Below, piece after piece: positions 23,901 to 34,814 of a DNA stretch of 64,000 nt; positions within the stretch are counted from its first letter, which is position 1; each line of letters opens with the position of its first letter. Made by a program: the position numbers and the translations under genes. This DNA is from Corythucha ciliata (Eukaryota; Arthropoda; Insecta; Hemiptera; Tingidae), in NCBI GenBank assembly GCA_038030265.1, contig CM075943.1, positions 36,084,001-36,148,000 of the forward strand, in the 5' to 3' direction. The notes beneath the pieces are model-generated. The model was given only the letters and a program-made list of their open reading frames with translations, was not told the origin of the DNA and did no database searches.

Positions 23901-26565
23901 CATTTCTCCACCATATATTCTTGATCCGCTTCACCAACGATCTCATTTTCTTCCAACCCCCTTCGCAACTTCCCTTTCGAACATCTCACGCTTCCTTGAC
24001 ATTTCCAGTCGTGCGGTTGGTAACGTGAACATTTATCTACACTCTTATCAGTGAATGATGCTGTGGGGAAGGCAGAAAATCAAGAACGCGAACAAAAATA
24101 ATTGAGGAACTCGGATAGTAAAGCAACCAAACTTAATTAGTGTGAATGGGGGAGGGGTGCTATTCTTATATTTTGAGAGAAAATGATGAAAATAAATATA
24201 GATTGTGCAATGGTATGAATAAGGCAAGCAATAATGGCGAGTATTCCTGGAATTTGCTAGAATTTACCAAAGGAATTCTTTCTCCCTTGTTTCAACGAAA
24301 ATACTCACTCCCTCTTAACTCCCTTAAGAAGGGGTTTTATGAATGCCCGAGAAAAGCGGCCCTACGCAGAAAACAAGTACAGTTAAATTTCTGCAACATC
24401 AAATACCGATAATTTGGTAATTAAGTTCTACTTCTCCAAAGGTCTCCAAGTAATATGGAATCTACCGAGTGGAATGCCGTAAGCGATATCGGAAAATTAT
24501 TGTAAAGGAAGATGAGGGGAAAAATCTGACGCCCCCTCACCATAGTATGACTTCCGAGCCATATGTGCGCATGCAATGCCTTAAAATAACTCCCCTCCCA
24601 TAAGTTTAATTTCGGTTATAGCGCGCTTTTGAGTGAATTCCGGGGTTTTCAAAACCAGTGCAGTCTTCTATTTTAGGAAAAAAAAGAGTATATAGCCCCC
24701 AGCACGCTTGAGGAAGTAAGCCGTTCACATTAAAGCGTTTCTTTCAAAGCACCCTTCCCACCGCTCCCCTTCACCACCAAGCAGTGAAGTGAGTATTAAT
24801 AGCAAGAGAGAAAACAAGCATTAAGCTCCGGCAATAATCTCCTTCAGATTATAGGAAACAGTGTCAAAGGCAGGCGAACGAAAATTAACAGCCTCCCCTG
24901 CGCTGGAATGAACACAAAAGCACGTGGAAATAGGTTGTAAAGTAAAATTGTCAATAAGTTTTTCGCGCGAAGGGGCTTGCAAACCCCCTCCGTATAGACG
25001 TGCGTTCCTATAACGGTATTGGAAGTGAAGAGGGGAAAAGGCTTTTTCGTCTACATATAAGCTGGCGAGAATGGTTATCCTCCGTCTGAAATTTTGTTTT
25101 TAAATCTGTCAGTTCAGTAATTGTTATTATTGTTCCATAGTATAAACCATCCTAGCAAAACAGATTGAGTTTCCAACGGTCGACTAAGAATAACGTAGTT
25201 AATGGAAATCCTGTAGAATGATGAATTTATGGAGACGAAGATGAAATTGGGTGGGGAGGAGAGTGAGTTTGAAAGACTGAAAATAAATGAAGGTGTACGG
25301 GTGGCAAAACATTGTTTTTGGTTCGTTGCTGTTCAATCGATCTGAATAAAACGTGGTAAAACGCGAGGGTCTTATATTCTGTTGAAGGAGCAATGCAAAG
25401 CTTCATTAAACTCAGTGAAAAGCATCTCAAACATTAAGAAGGACTCGTAATTTTCATCATTCAACTTGAAAAAAGAGACCCGTCTCCGCAAAAGTGTGAA
25501 AAGGTTAAAAGACATATAGAAAAAACGATGACGAAAGTAACTGTACCTTTCTAGAAAGCTAATAGGTGACAGGTAATAAACTAAAAAGTCCACTTAACGG
25601 TGCTCCAGCCTAACAATATGCCCTTTCCACCGGTTTGCCGGCCGGCGACTTTGATTCTTAATAGCGCCCGTCCCCCTCTACTTGTAATCGACGCTAAGCC
25701 CGACGACCCCCTAACCCTGAAGATTTTCGCGGACCTTGTCAGTATCGCTAAAAAAAACGGTGAAAATCGCGTTACCACCGGTTCATGAAAAGACAATTGA
25801 GTTGCCATCAAGAAAAAAAGTGGACTCGGTAATATGGAGTTAGCGTGACCCTGATTTCAACACGTTTGATGTTTTCATTCCCCACTCATATATGGCGAGG
25901 GTCTCTTTTTCTTTCATTTTCCATCGTTATTTACGTAATACAGAAGGTTGGAGACAGTTGAAACATTAGGAAGAGGGGGGGGGGAAGTATCATATTAAAC
26001 AAGAAAATCTCTCTATAAGTGAGCCGCTTTATAAGCGCTTCTTAAAACAATCGACATAAAATATTTTGCTGAGGTCGTTTTTTAACTTTACCACAATGGG
26101 CTTAATCACACTAATGTGACTTTCGAATTAACTGGCCATGAATATGAGCATTATGTTTCATGGAAATAGGAATACTTATACATAAGGCCTGCACAATGAG
26201 AGAATAGTCACAAGAGCTGGCCTGTGCCTACCCAGCATTAGGGTAGATATAACCGTCCCTGAAAGTGGAATCAAAGGCCGTTTTCGCACTTGAAATTCCG
26301 GTATCCGATTCACGTATCGAGGATACTAAAAATACCCTACAGTCCTTGAAAATACAATGGTCCTTGCAGTGACTGATTTACTGGGTGAGTTTTGGGGTTT
26401 CAACCCCCTTAAGAAGATGGCGTCTTGCGTTTGTCACTACAATTAGGAAATATACACACGTGTTATTGATTCGAAACATCTGAAGCGCTGTTTGCGCGGT
26501 TGCGGTTGAAAGCGAAACCCCATTAAAAGACGTTCCAATGTGCAAGAAATAGGCGAAAAGCGCAA
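20936..26565. other. Gene-poor stretch
   Basis: No coding region recognised over 5.6 kb. It contains several G/C homopolymers (near 22243, 22371 and 25975) and a modest inverted repeat: GTACTGACAATACCAGCCAT near 21567 against the complement of TGGCGGACTGTCAGTACT near 21712. That repeat could be a decayed MITE. Many short open frames overlap on both strands and show no conserved domain. Confidence 0.45.
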
Positions 26566-26569
26566 ACAT

Positions 26570-26672
26570 CTGCGACTGAAATAGCGAAAAAGTGCATAAG
26601 TGACTAAAAATGGAGAAAAACGCTAATTTGCGGCAGTAATTGAGAAAAAACGCTAATTCGCAGCTATATATA
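26570..26672 (-). repeat. Type A minisatellite, short block left of a fold-back element
   Basis: Three to four units (CGCTAATTTGCGGC, CGCTAATTCGCAGC with GAGAAAAA tails). The array resumes at about 27830 in the same orientation, so the intervening fold-back element inserted into it. Confidence 0.65.
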
Positions 26673-26673
26673 C

Positions 26674-27792
26674 TTGAAATAATCGTCAACACCCAGAAAT
26701 CCGGCATTTTTTCCATAAATTTACGTGGCCTCCAAAATTTGTCCGTTTTATGAAAAGTCGCTGTACCCAAACGGCTTCCTCAACAGACTTTCGATGTATC
26801 ACAAAAACCGTCTTGTAAGCTTCCTGACGTTTCTCACGAGAATGCACAAAAACCGTGTTTTTGCGGAACACGGGCCATAGCCTAGGGTATTCGTGAAGGG
26901 TGCAGGATGATCGGCAATAAGTGAGAACGGGAAATCTTACCATGCAGAACACATCGCAGGCATAGAGACATTCAATTTGACCCCCACCCCCATCCATTTC
27001 TGCGGATCTCTGAAACGCCCTTCACGAATATTGCTGGCACTTGGCACATGGGCAACTGCCTTTATTTTTCTATGAAAATACTGTTTTAGAAAGGGAGGAC
27101 AGGATATTTCAGAAAGGAGAAGATATCCTAGGCAAACGGCATTCAACTCCCCCCCCCCCATGGCGACATTTTAATGAATAATGAATCACTGGGAGGGGGG
27201 GGTCAAATTGAATGAGTCTTGCCTTCTCCATGGTAAGGTATTCTGTTCTCACTTATTACCGATATTCCTGCACCCTTCACGAATACCGTTGGCAGTGGCC
27301 CACGTTCCGTAAAAACACGGTTTCTGTGCATTCTCGTGACATTTTCGTGAGAAACGTCAGTGGTAACATGAAATGAAGCTTATAAGACGGAGAAGTTTTT
27401 GTGATACATCGAAAGTCTGTTGAGGAAGCTGTTTGGGTACAGCGACTTTTCGTAAAACGGACAAATTTTGGAGGCCACGTAAATTTATGGAAAAAATGCC
27501 AGATTTCTGGGTGTTGACGATTATTTCAAGCAATAAAATGGCATCTATCCTAAAGGAAATGTTCCGTAGTTCCCGAAAATGGCACCACTTTTTGGATTTG
27601 GTGCGATGTAAGCCGAGAAATTGCAGCTTCTTTGAAGCAAGTATGGGTTACTTTTTTAAACACAAAAAAATCGTAACTCCGGAACGGATACGACGTAAGA
27701 CACTTCCGAAGGTACCATTTTACTCCACTTTTAACGTTTAACGTAGTTTAACCAAAAAATTTTTGTCACACTTATACGGATCCACCCTGTAT
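26674..27792. mobile_element. Second fold-back element, asymmetric
   Basis: Arms at 26674-26990 and 27191-27529 are reverse complements, so the same short peptide is encoded on both strands. The right side continues about 260 bp past the arm to a terminus CCACCCTGTATA, which resembles the TACAGGGTG end of the 14.3 kb element. The left side lacks this part. C/G-runs lie in the loop. Interpreted as a deletion derivative inserted in a type A array; no transposase present. Confidence 0.65.
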
Positions 27793-27829
27793 ACATAAAT
27801 TGAGAGCAATCCATTGCTCAGCAGATCAA

Positions 27830-28715
27830 CTAACGCCAATGGTTTCTGGGACTGAAATCGAGAAAAAGTGCTAATTCTCAAGGACAAAAGGGAAAACATC
27901 ACTAATTCACGACTAAGGTTCATTTATGGAGACAGACGCTAATTTTCTGATCTATTTATGAAAATTGCGCTAATTCGTGGTGAAAATAGAGAAAAAGGGC
28001 TAATGTGCTGTTGAAATTGGGGAAAACGCTAATTCACGGATACATGTTTGCTAAAACCCACGCTTTTTCACGACTAAACCTAATTGAGGTGAAGAAATAT
28101 AATTCGCTGCTTAAATTGAGAAAATGTGCTCATTATTCACCGCTAGAATGGGGATAAACAATATAATTCGTGGATCAATTTGAGAAAATCCGCGGCTAAA
28201 ATTGAGCGAACGCGGAAATTAACGGCTAATATTGAGAAATAGTGGTAATTCGCAGCAAAAATGGAGAGAAAACGCTTATCCGCGTGAATAAAAACGCAAA
28301 ATCGGTCTAAAGAGGAAAAAAGGCGCTAATGCGCTGCTAAAATTGAGGAAACTCTAAATCACGGATATAATTATGCTAAAACCCGCATATTCACAGCTAA
28401 AACTGAGTCAAATGCAGATTCCCGTCTGAAATTGAGATTAAGAGCTCATTTAGTGATATAATTGAGAAAGTGCATTATTCGCGGCTAAAGTTGTAGAAAG
28501 ATTCGCAGCTACATAATGTGGAGAAAAACGCTAATTCGCAGGTTAATCGCAGGTTGTTAAATTGTATAAAAGTGGTTATCCGCTGCTAAAACTCGGAAAT
28601 AATTCGCAGTTATAAAATTAAGAATCAATTCGCGGCTAAAAATGAGAAAAATTTCTCTTTTGCTGCTAAAATTGAGGGGGGGCTAATTTGCGGAACAATT
28701 TGAGAAAATCCGCTG
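27830..28715 (-). repeat. Type A minisatellite array, inverted orientation
   Basis: About 25 degenerate units in the GCTAATTCGCGGCTAAAATT orientation with GAGAAAAA tails. It ends where a Gypsy integrase fragment begins. Type A-like units reappear at 29600-29680. Confidence 0.75.
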
Positions 28716-28723
28716 CTTCATGA

Positions 28724-29284
28724 AGACCAAAGGATGGAAGCGCCTCTTCATTCATGGAATGTACTAACAGAACCTTGTTCACGGGTTCATCTTGATTTTG
28801 CCCGACCATTTGAAGGCAATAACTGGTTGGTGTTAATCGATTCTACAACGAAATGGCTCGAAATTAAAGAAATGTGGTCCACATTTCTTTAATTTAATTG
28901 TATTCTTCAGCAAGAATACAATCGCTCTGCGAGAAATTTTTTGTAGAAACGGTTTACCCCGGGTAATCGCGTCAGGCAATGGCCCGCAGTTCGTATCCCA
29001 CGAATTCACAGACTTTTGTTAAAAATTAATATCGAACTGTGAGGGTCACTCCTTACCACCCCAGGAGTAATGGTTTGGTGGAGCGGGTCATTAGAACTTT
29101 TAAATCAAGATTTTGTTCGTCGAGGGAGTCGGGAGAAGATGCAGATTTACGACTTCAGAGATTTTTGATCTGCTATAGAAACACTCCTCACAGTACAACT
29201 GGACGATCTCCCGCTGAAATGTTTTTAGGACGACGCATAAGAACTAGGCTCGATCTACTGAAACCAGACGTTTCTAGCTCTTGA
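28724..29284 (+). pseudogene. Gypsy-type integrase fragment
   Basis: Integrase catalytic core of an LTR retrotransposon without LTRs. The first part reads the VHLDFA...NNWLVLIDSTTKWLE block with the first acidic residue. Stops and a frameshift follow near 28.88 kb. The second catalytic block reads SGNGPQF where the family has a D before NGPQF, so that Asp appears changed to Gly. The open frame at 29039-29284 holds the third block (RSNGLVERVIRTFK with the catalytic Glu) and the downstream GRSPAEMFLGRR motif. A 16-bp local inverted duplication (AAAGAAATGTGG...CCACATTTCTTT) interrupts the coding sequence near 28.87 kb. Dead fragment. Confidence 0.75.
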
Positions 29285-29549
29285 GTCTTCAGGAATCCTC
29301 AAAAATATTTTTTCACTTTTCACTGTGGCGGACTCGCAGTGTGACGCAACACAATGTACTTATAAGCCATGGCCAGAAGGAGTACTGATACTAAAGAGAG
29401 GTGAACGTTCGCAGGGCTACAGGTACTCGGAGAAGTGCGTGTCGTGTGACGTCACCCCATACCTCCCGCCTATGTCTGTTTTCCGATTTTTTCAAAAAAA
29501 TTTCCGGCGGGGTCAAAATAACTTCAAAAACATTTTTTTTTCAATACCG

Positions 29550-29585
<36 letters not shown>
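29550..29585 (+). repeat. Poly(A) tract
   Basis: About 27 consecutive A after ATACCGTCTTT. Could be the tail of a retroelement copy or simple repeat; no adjacent coding element is recognised. Confidence 0.5.
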
Positions 29586-29586
<1 letters not shown>

Positions 29587-29809
29587 GGAAATTCTTCCAT
29601 TCCCGGTTAAATTGGAGAAAATACTCTAATGTGCTCTTTAAATTGAGAAAAAACGCTAATTCGTGGATACATTTGTTAAATAAAAAGGGGTGGCCTTAAA
29701 GCGTCTTGTACCTATAATGGACGGAACATTGTTTCAAAGAAAGAGCAGATGAGATTTATTATGGAACCCCTCTTAAGATAAAATCCACTTAAGATAAGAT
29801 CCGCCACTG

Positions 29810-30085
29810 GGTATTTGGCTCACAAGAACGCTAATTTCGCGGGGTTTTCTCACTGAAGAACTAAAACCCCAATTTCGTGAGGTTTGTGCTTGCTGAAAAC
29901 CTAATTTCGAGTGGTTTTTGGATTGCTGAAACCCTAATGTCGTGAGGTTGGCTCATTGAAATTATTCATTTCACATTTTTTTCTCACTAAAAGCTACTTT
30001 TCAAGATTCAATTGCCCGTAAAAAGCCAAAGCTCCGTGAAAATCTAAAGTTCGATGAGCCGCTTCTGACCTGGCATTAAGCGATC
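29810..30085 (+). repeat. Type B minisatellite, composite repeat copy 2
   Basis: About eight units of 30-38 bp built on CTAATTTCGTGAGGTTT and CTCACTGAAAA. Shares the CTAATTTCGCGG core with type A but a different spacer. Homologous to the 9.57-9.84, 39.78-40.08, 47.99-48.29 and 57.25-57.39 kb stretches. Confidence 0.6.
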
Positions 30086-30580
30086 TTCTCAGAAAAGCTG
30101 CCCTTTCCTATGATCAAGAGCTGGTCTACGCTACGCGCTTGTTGAAAACTATATTACTTGATGGTTTACAGGCCTGAGTTCCTGGAAAGGAGCCATGACG
30201 GAAGAGTCCAGTCCAGTTTGGGGAACTAAATTACCGCAGTTACCGTCCCAGGAGACGAAAATTTCAAGTGAAGTTTCAAAAATATCACTTTCCGGGTCAA
30301 AAATTGTCTGTTATTGGAAGACAAATCCGGAATAAAATGCAACAACGACAAATTTCCAGCAGATATGTTACGTTTTGACAATTACGGACCCTTCGTGTGT
30401 GCTAAAAGGTCGAATTGACTATTTCGAATGCCGGGTTCTGAGTTGAAGTACCGAGTTATCTTGTCACTCATCCCTGGGCACTCATCCCCGAATATAAACC
30501 TGCAATAGGCATTAGAATGTATCTGACTTGCTCTCACGAGAAGCTGCCAACCCCTAGATCAAAGGCTGGCTACGCCGCTG
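30086..30580 (+). repeat. Composite repeat spacer, copy 2
   Basis: Reverse complement of 9216-9540 through shared blocks (GGTTTACAGGCCTG, GAAGAGTCCAGT, CCCCGAATATAAAC). It ends CTGGCTACGCCGCTG, the complement of a hAT-like CAG(C/G)GGCGTAGCCAG terminus. No coding capacity. Confidence 0.6.
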
Positions 30581-30587
30581 CCGTGAA

Positions 30588-30930
30588 GGCGTGAATTAGC
30601 GATTTTTCCACTTTTAGGCAAGAATTAGTGTTTTTCTCAATTTTATCCGCTAATCAATTTAAGCCTCGAATCACCACTTATTTCTCAATTTTAAAGACCC
30701 CGTTCACAAGCTCTGTGTGCTATGCGTCTGTGGAGTTCTATGCAACCAAAACAAATTCATTCCCTCGTATGTTGAAGCATTTTGATAGGTTGTATGGACT
30801 CCACAGACGCATAAGATATGGTTTGTGAACGGTGCTTAACCACCTATTAGCACTTTTTCTCAAATTTAACCGAGAATCAGGTTTCATCACTATTTCGGCA
30901 TCGAATTACCAATTAGCCCCCCTCGCTAAT
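30588..30930 (+). repeat. Type A minisatellite with nested MITE
   Basis: Plus-oriented units before and after the MITE at 30691-30839 (TTTTTCTCAATTTTA ... TTAGCACTTTTTCTCAAATT). Confidence 0.6.
30691..30839. mobile_element. Palindromic MITE flanked by TTAA
   Basis: TTAAAGACCCCGTTCACAAG opens the element and CTTGTGAACGG-type sequence followed by CTTAA closes it. The internal CTGTGGAGT / ACTCCACAG blocks continue the inverted symmetry. TTAA (or TTA) on both sides is a candidate target duplication. A diverged second copy lies at about 54.27-54.40 kb. Confidence 0.65.
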
Positions 30931-33018
30931 TCATCGATGCGCTACTGGCTGACTGGCTCTGGATCAAAAACAGTAAACCCTATTTGGACATATAAAAAAA
31001 TATTACTTTTTCATGGTTCGATCAACGTTGGTCGCCTATCGATAGAAAATATGAATATATCTTTCTTCCAAAATTCTTTCTTTCAAAATTAGAAAAAAAA
31101 ATCTGAAGAATCCGGGGCTACCTTGACGTGAAGCCTCCTGCGCATCCTGATCGCAAACTTTGCTCCAAAAAAGAACATTTCGAAAAGAAACAAGCAATAT
31201 GTATAGGTGGTATGTCATGTATAAAAGGCCTGAATTTCATAATTATTTCACGAGATTGTGTCGAAGGAACAAATTGCCATGGGTCCCTATCGTGAGGACT
31301 TGACAATGGTCTCGCAGTCGCAAGATTGGTTTATGGGCTTACTCTTGCTTTTTAAGACCTCGCCTTGATCATCAGTACCTTGACTAATGATCCATTATGG
31401 GGGATCATAACGGAACGTATATATTATAAAGCATCGCAAGCTGACAAAAAATGGTGCAGTTATATAGCTTTGCATCTGAGATCTCGTACTGAGATACTAA
31501 CTATAAACTAATAGAACTTATTTGCTATCTCCGAGAGAAACAATTCAAACACTCCCTCCCACAACTGGAAACCCTATTCCTATCTTTTTAATACAATTCT
31601 CTCTCCACGTCTCAAAAATGAATTAAATCTCGACTTCGAAACTGAATAAACACTCTGGGTGAGGTCCATTTTTGAAATTAAATACTTATACGGCCAGCGA
31701 GGGATAATATTAAGCAATTATTTTAGAATGTTAGGCAAATGTAGTCTTTATTACTCATGAATTGCAAATTTGACTTCAACGTCGGAAAAGTTTATCTTGT
31801 AGAGGTGAACACCTAGTGTGTGTACATATTTACATCCATCCATGGAGTTAGTTTTTAAGGGTAGGTAGGTACAACAATTTCATTCTCGTACGAAGGGAAA
31901 TTTTTGATTAAAATGCCAAATTTTTATTGGCACGTTCAATTAACGTTCCAAAAAATGTCTTATTTAATTTGTTTGAGCGGCAGGTCAGAAGAATGGGCAT
32001 TGCGCCATTTTCAATTACATAGTTTCTCTGAATAATAATCCTAGAGATTCGTCAAATGCGAAAAAGAGCCATAAATTACATTCAGTGGGGCAGCATAAAT
32101 TGTTTCCATCGGCGTTAATGATGTGTGGACCCCTACGTTGAAAGGGTGAAGAGGGGAAGCAGGGTGCGTTGCTCTTGGCTTTGGGGTGTTTGTGGATGCG
32201 AGTGTAGGAGAAGTATTGGTTCGGGGGGGGGGGGATAAGGAGAGAGCGAGGAGTGCAGGATGTGTTCAGGATGTTCATCCACGTTGTATGAAGCACACTT
32301 GACCAAGCAGCTCCCTCCTTCTTCCCTTGAAATCAATCGGCTGAAAAGGACCCCCCCCCCTACATTCATCCACCGACTTTTAAACGAACGCAGAGAATTT
32401 CCACCAAATCCATTTTCATCCGCGTGATGGAGACTTTTCTACGTGTTTCCAAGACTCATTTGATTTCAACGTTTTTTTAAAAGAAAAATCGTGAGTGTAA
32501 TAAGTGATTTCATTGTTCAAACATGATTCTTTCTTGTCAAACACAATGAGAGAATGATTGGATAGACACGGGCATTTCACCACCTCAACAGTCTCCTTCC
32601 ACAGCATATCACACTCATACTATAGCAAACACAGCAGCCAAATGAAATGATAACGTTCGAAGGGAAAGACAAGCTCGAATTTCTCTCCAAAACCTCGGCG
32701 TCCCTCACACTACTAGCTACCACTATACCACCAAGACCACACTGTCCCAAACAACAATGACCCGCCCTTCCCTTCCTTTCAACACCGACTTTACCGAAGT
32801 CGATTCGAAGTAAGACACCCCCATCTCTCCTAGTAAAAGGATGAGTTGAATTGAAATGTTATGACAAGGAGAAATACAAGTTAAATTTGTACAGAACGTC
32901 GAGAGTTGGTTTTTGACAGGGAGGAGAAAAGAAAAATCAATAGACGGGCCACAATGTTATATATTTTGAATAAACAGCGACCTGTAGATGCTTAACTTTG
33001 GTTATTTCGCTCACATTT
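30931..33018. other. Non-coding stretch
   Basis: No gene recognised. G/C runs near 32224 and 32351; open frames on both strands here are shadows of low-complexity sequence. Confidence 0.45.
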
Positions 33019-33195
33019 TGTAGTGTATCTGTAGTTCGTGGGTTGTAATTGGACTGAGAGATTAAATAAAGAATTCAATTCTGAACAGAAAACAATTTGA
33101 GAGTTAAATTTTTTGTCTAAACATTACAATCATTATTTTTTTATGTTACTGTAGTAAACAGAATGTGTGGAGGTGACGATTGATGAGTGGATACA
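33019..33195 (-). repeat. 3' LTR of Gypsy element 1
   Basis: On plus this reads TGTAGTGTATCTGTAG...GTGGATACA, so the LTR begins TGTATCC and ends TACACTACA on the element's strand (TG...CA). It matches 37287-37446 with a 14-bp local duplication and several substitutions or indels. A purine-rich AGGGGAGGG tract abuts it on the internal side and is the likely polypurine tract. Confidence 0.85.
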
Positions 33196-33401
33196 TTGAA
33201 TTACCCTCCCCTAGAAAATAAGGACTAGCGACAGTGGACTTCGTCGTCGCAAAACCTCTTGGGTTGTTTTCTAGTTTCTAGTCCTCGTTGATCGACGTAA
33301 TCGTAGGGGTGATGTCGGTGTAACGTCTCCAGCATTATTTGTAGAAAGCGTCGATGAAATAGGTCTATCGGGTGTAACATCGTCATCATTATTATGAGTG
33401 T

Positions 33402-34139
33402 TTATTTCTTCGACGTTGTTGATGCCCGTATTAGATTCCAAAGGTATCGTAGTCTCTTTTCACAGCGTTCTTCCTCGTAGATGATCAGCATGCATTCTGT
33501 TAACGCGACATTCTTCATCTTCCGACTGTACTTCATAGAAAGCACACCTGTTCTTCTCACAACCTTTCCAGGTGTCCAACAGTTTTCAGTTTTACGACGA
33601 AACCATACCTTCTGGTTGTCGTCATTAATTTTCATTGTAAAACCTGTAACGCCAATCTTTGAGTTTACTCCCGGTTTTAAAAGATCCAACAAGTTTTTTG
33701 GTTGACGGCCTAAAAACAATTCTGCTGGACTTTTCCCCGTCGTTTTATGAATAGAAGTCCTGTGTGTGAATAAAATTACTTGTAATCTGTGTAGAGAATC
33801 AGGATACTGATCTGTGGATTTATTGTATCGAGTTTTAAATGTCCTTATTGCTCTTTCAACGATTCCATTACTTCGACTGTGGTACGGTGTTGCAAAAATC
33901 AAACTGACGTTATTCCGTTTACAGGCCATTTTAAATTCGTCAGAACTAAATTGTGGTCCGTTGTCCACAACAATTGTTCGACAGAATCCATAACGACTGA
34001 ATAATGATCGAAGACAGTTAATAACACTGCAGCTTGTCGCTCTGCTCAAATGAAAGATTTCTAGCCAACGTGAATAGGCATCGATAGCGACAAACCACAT
34101 GTAACCATCAAAAGGACCGAGAAAATCAATATGGACTCA
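33402..34139 (-). pseudogene. Integrase of Gypsy element 1
   Basis: Catalytic core and C-terminal part of the retroviral-type integrase that inserts element cDNA. The three acidic residues are present: Asp in the FVAIDAYSRW block, Asp in VVDNGPQF, Glu in NGIVERAIRTF. They are followed by the GKSPAELFLGR motif and a basic tail. It is separated from the upstream zinc-binding region only by one TGA (34137-34139) in the same frame, at a position where the family usually has Arg. A C-to-T change in CGA would explain it. Confidence 0.85.
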
Positions 34140-34814
34140 TTCCCAGGGTTTTCCAGGATTGTTCCACAATAGAAGGGGCGTTTTCGGTTCTTGTGATTGA
34201 AACTTTTGACACTGAGTACATGACGAAACGAATTTTTCCACTTCTGTGTCAATTGTTGGCCACCAGACTGACAAACGAGCTAGTGATTTCATAGCTACGA
34301 CTCCAGAGTGTCCTTCGTGTAATTTTTCAAGTATGTTTTGTTGCAAACCAACGGGAATGACGATACGATTCTGCCAAAGAAGAATACCGTGTTCAAATGG
34401 TAGCTCGTCGCGCTTTTCGTAGTAAGAAAACAAATTTTCCAGTAAGTTTCTTTTCTGAGGCCAACCGTTTTTAACATGACGAAGAACGTCTTTAATTGAA
34501 GAATCCTTCCACAAGTATTTTATTAGCAAGTTAGAAGTTAGTGAAATTTCGTCCAAGAAATTAGTCTGTAGTTGAGTCACGTCATTTATTGTTGTTACTT
34601 CCATTGGTATAGTGTCAGTAGATGGAAGTGGTAATCGTGAAAGTGCATCTACTGCAGTCAAGAGTCTGCCAGGGACGTAGCGTATTTTGTAATCGAACCC
34701 ACTAAGCCTTACGGCCCATCGTGATAATCGTGATGAAGCCATTTTTGGCAATTTAGACTTATCACCGAAAATCCGTTCTGAGGGCTTATGATCGGTTTGT
34801 AAAATGAAATGTCA
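34137..34814 (-). pseudogene. RNase H end and integrase zinc-binding domain of Gypsy element 1
   Basis: Begins in the RNase H C terminus, including the stretch ending DYKIRYVPGRLLTAVDALSR, typical of Gypsy RNase H. It continues to an H-x3-H...C-x2-C zinc-binding domain (HEGHSG ... CTQC near the end). A TGA at 34812-34814, again where Arg is expected, separates it from the RT frame, and another at 34137 from the catalytic core. Confidence 0.8.

Noticed and set aside
26378..27741. Matching ORFs on opposite strands (MGTATFHKTDKFW and MGTATFRKTDKFW)
   Set aside because: They are the two arms of the fold-back element translated on both strands, not a conserved protein.
1585..30930. Type A arrays as a CRISPR array
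   Set aside because: Units are directly adjacent and degenerate with no unique spacers, and the context is eukaryotic.
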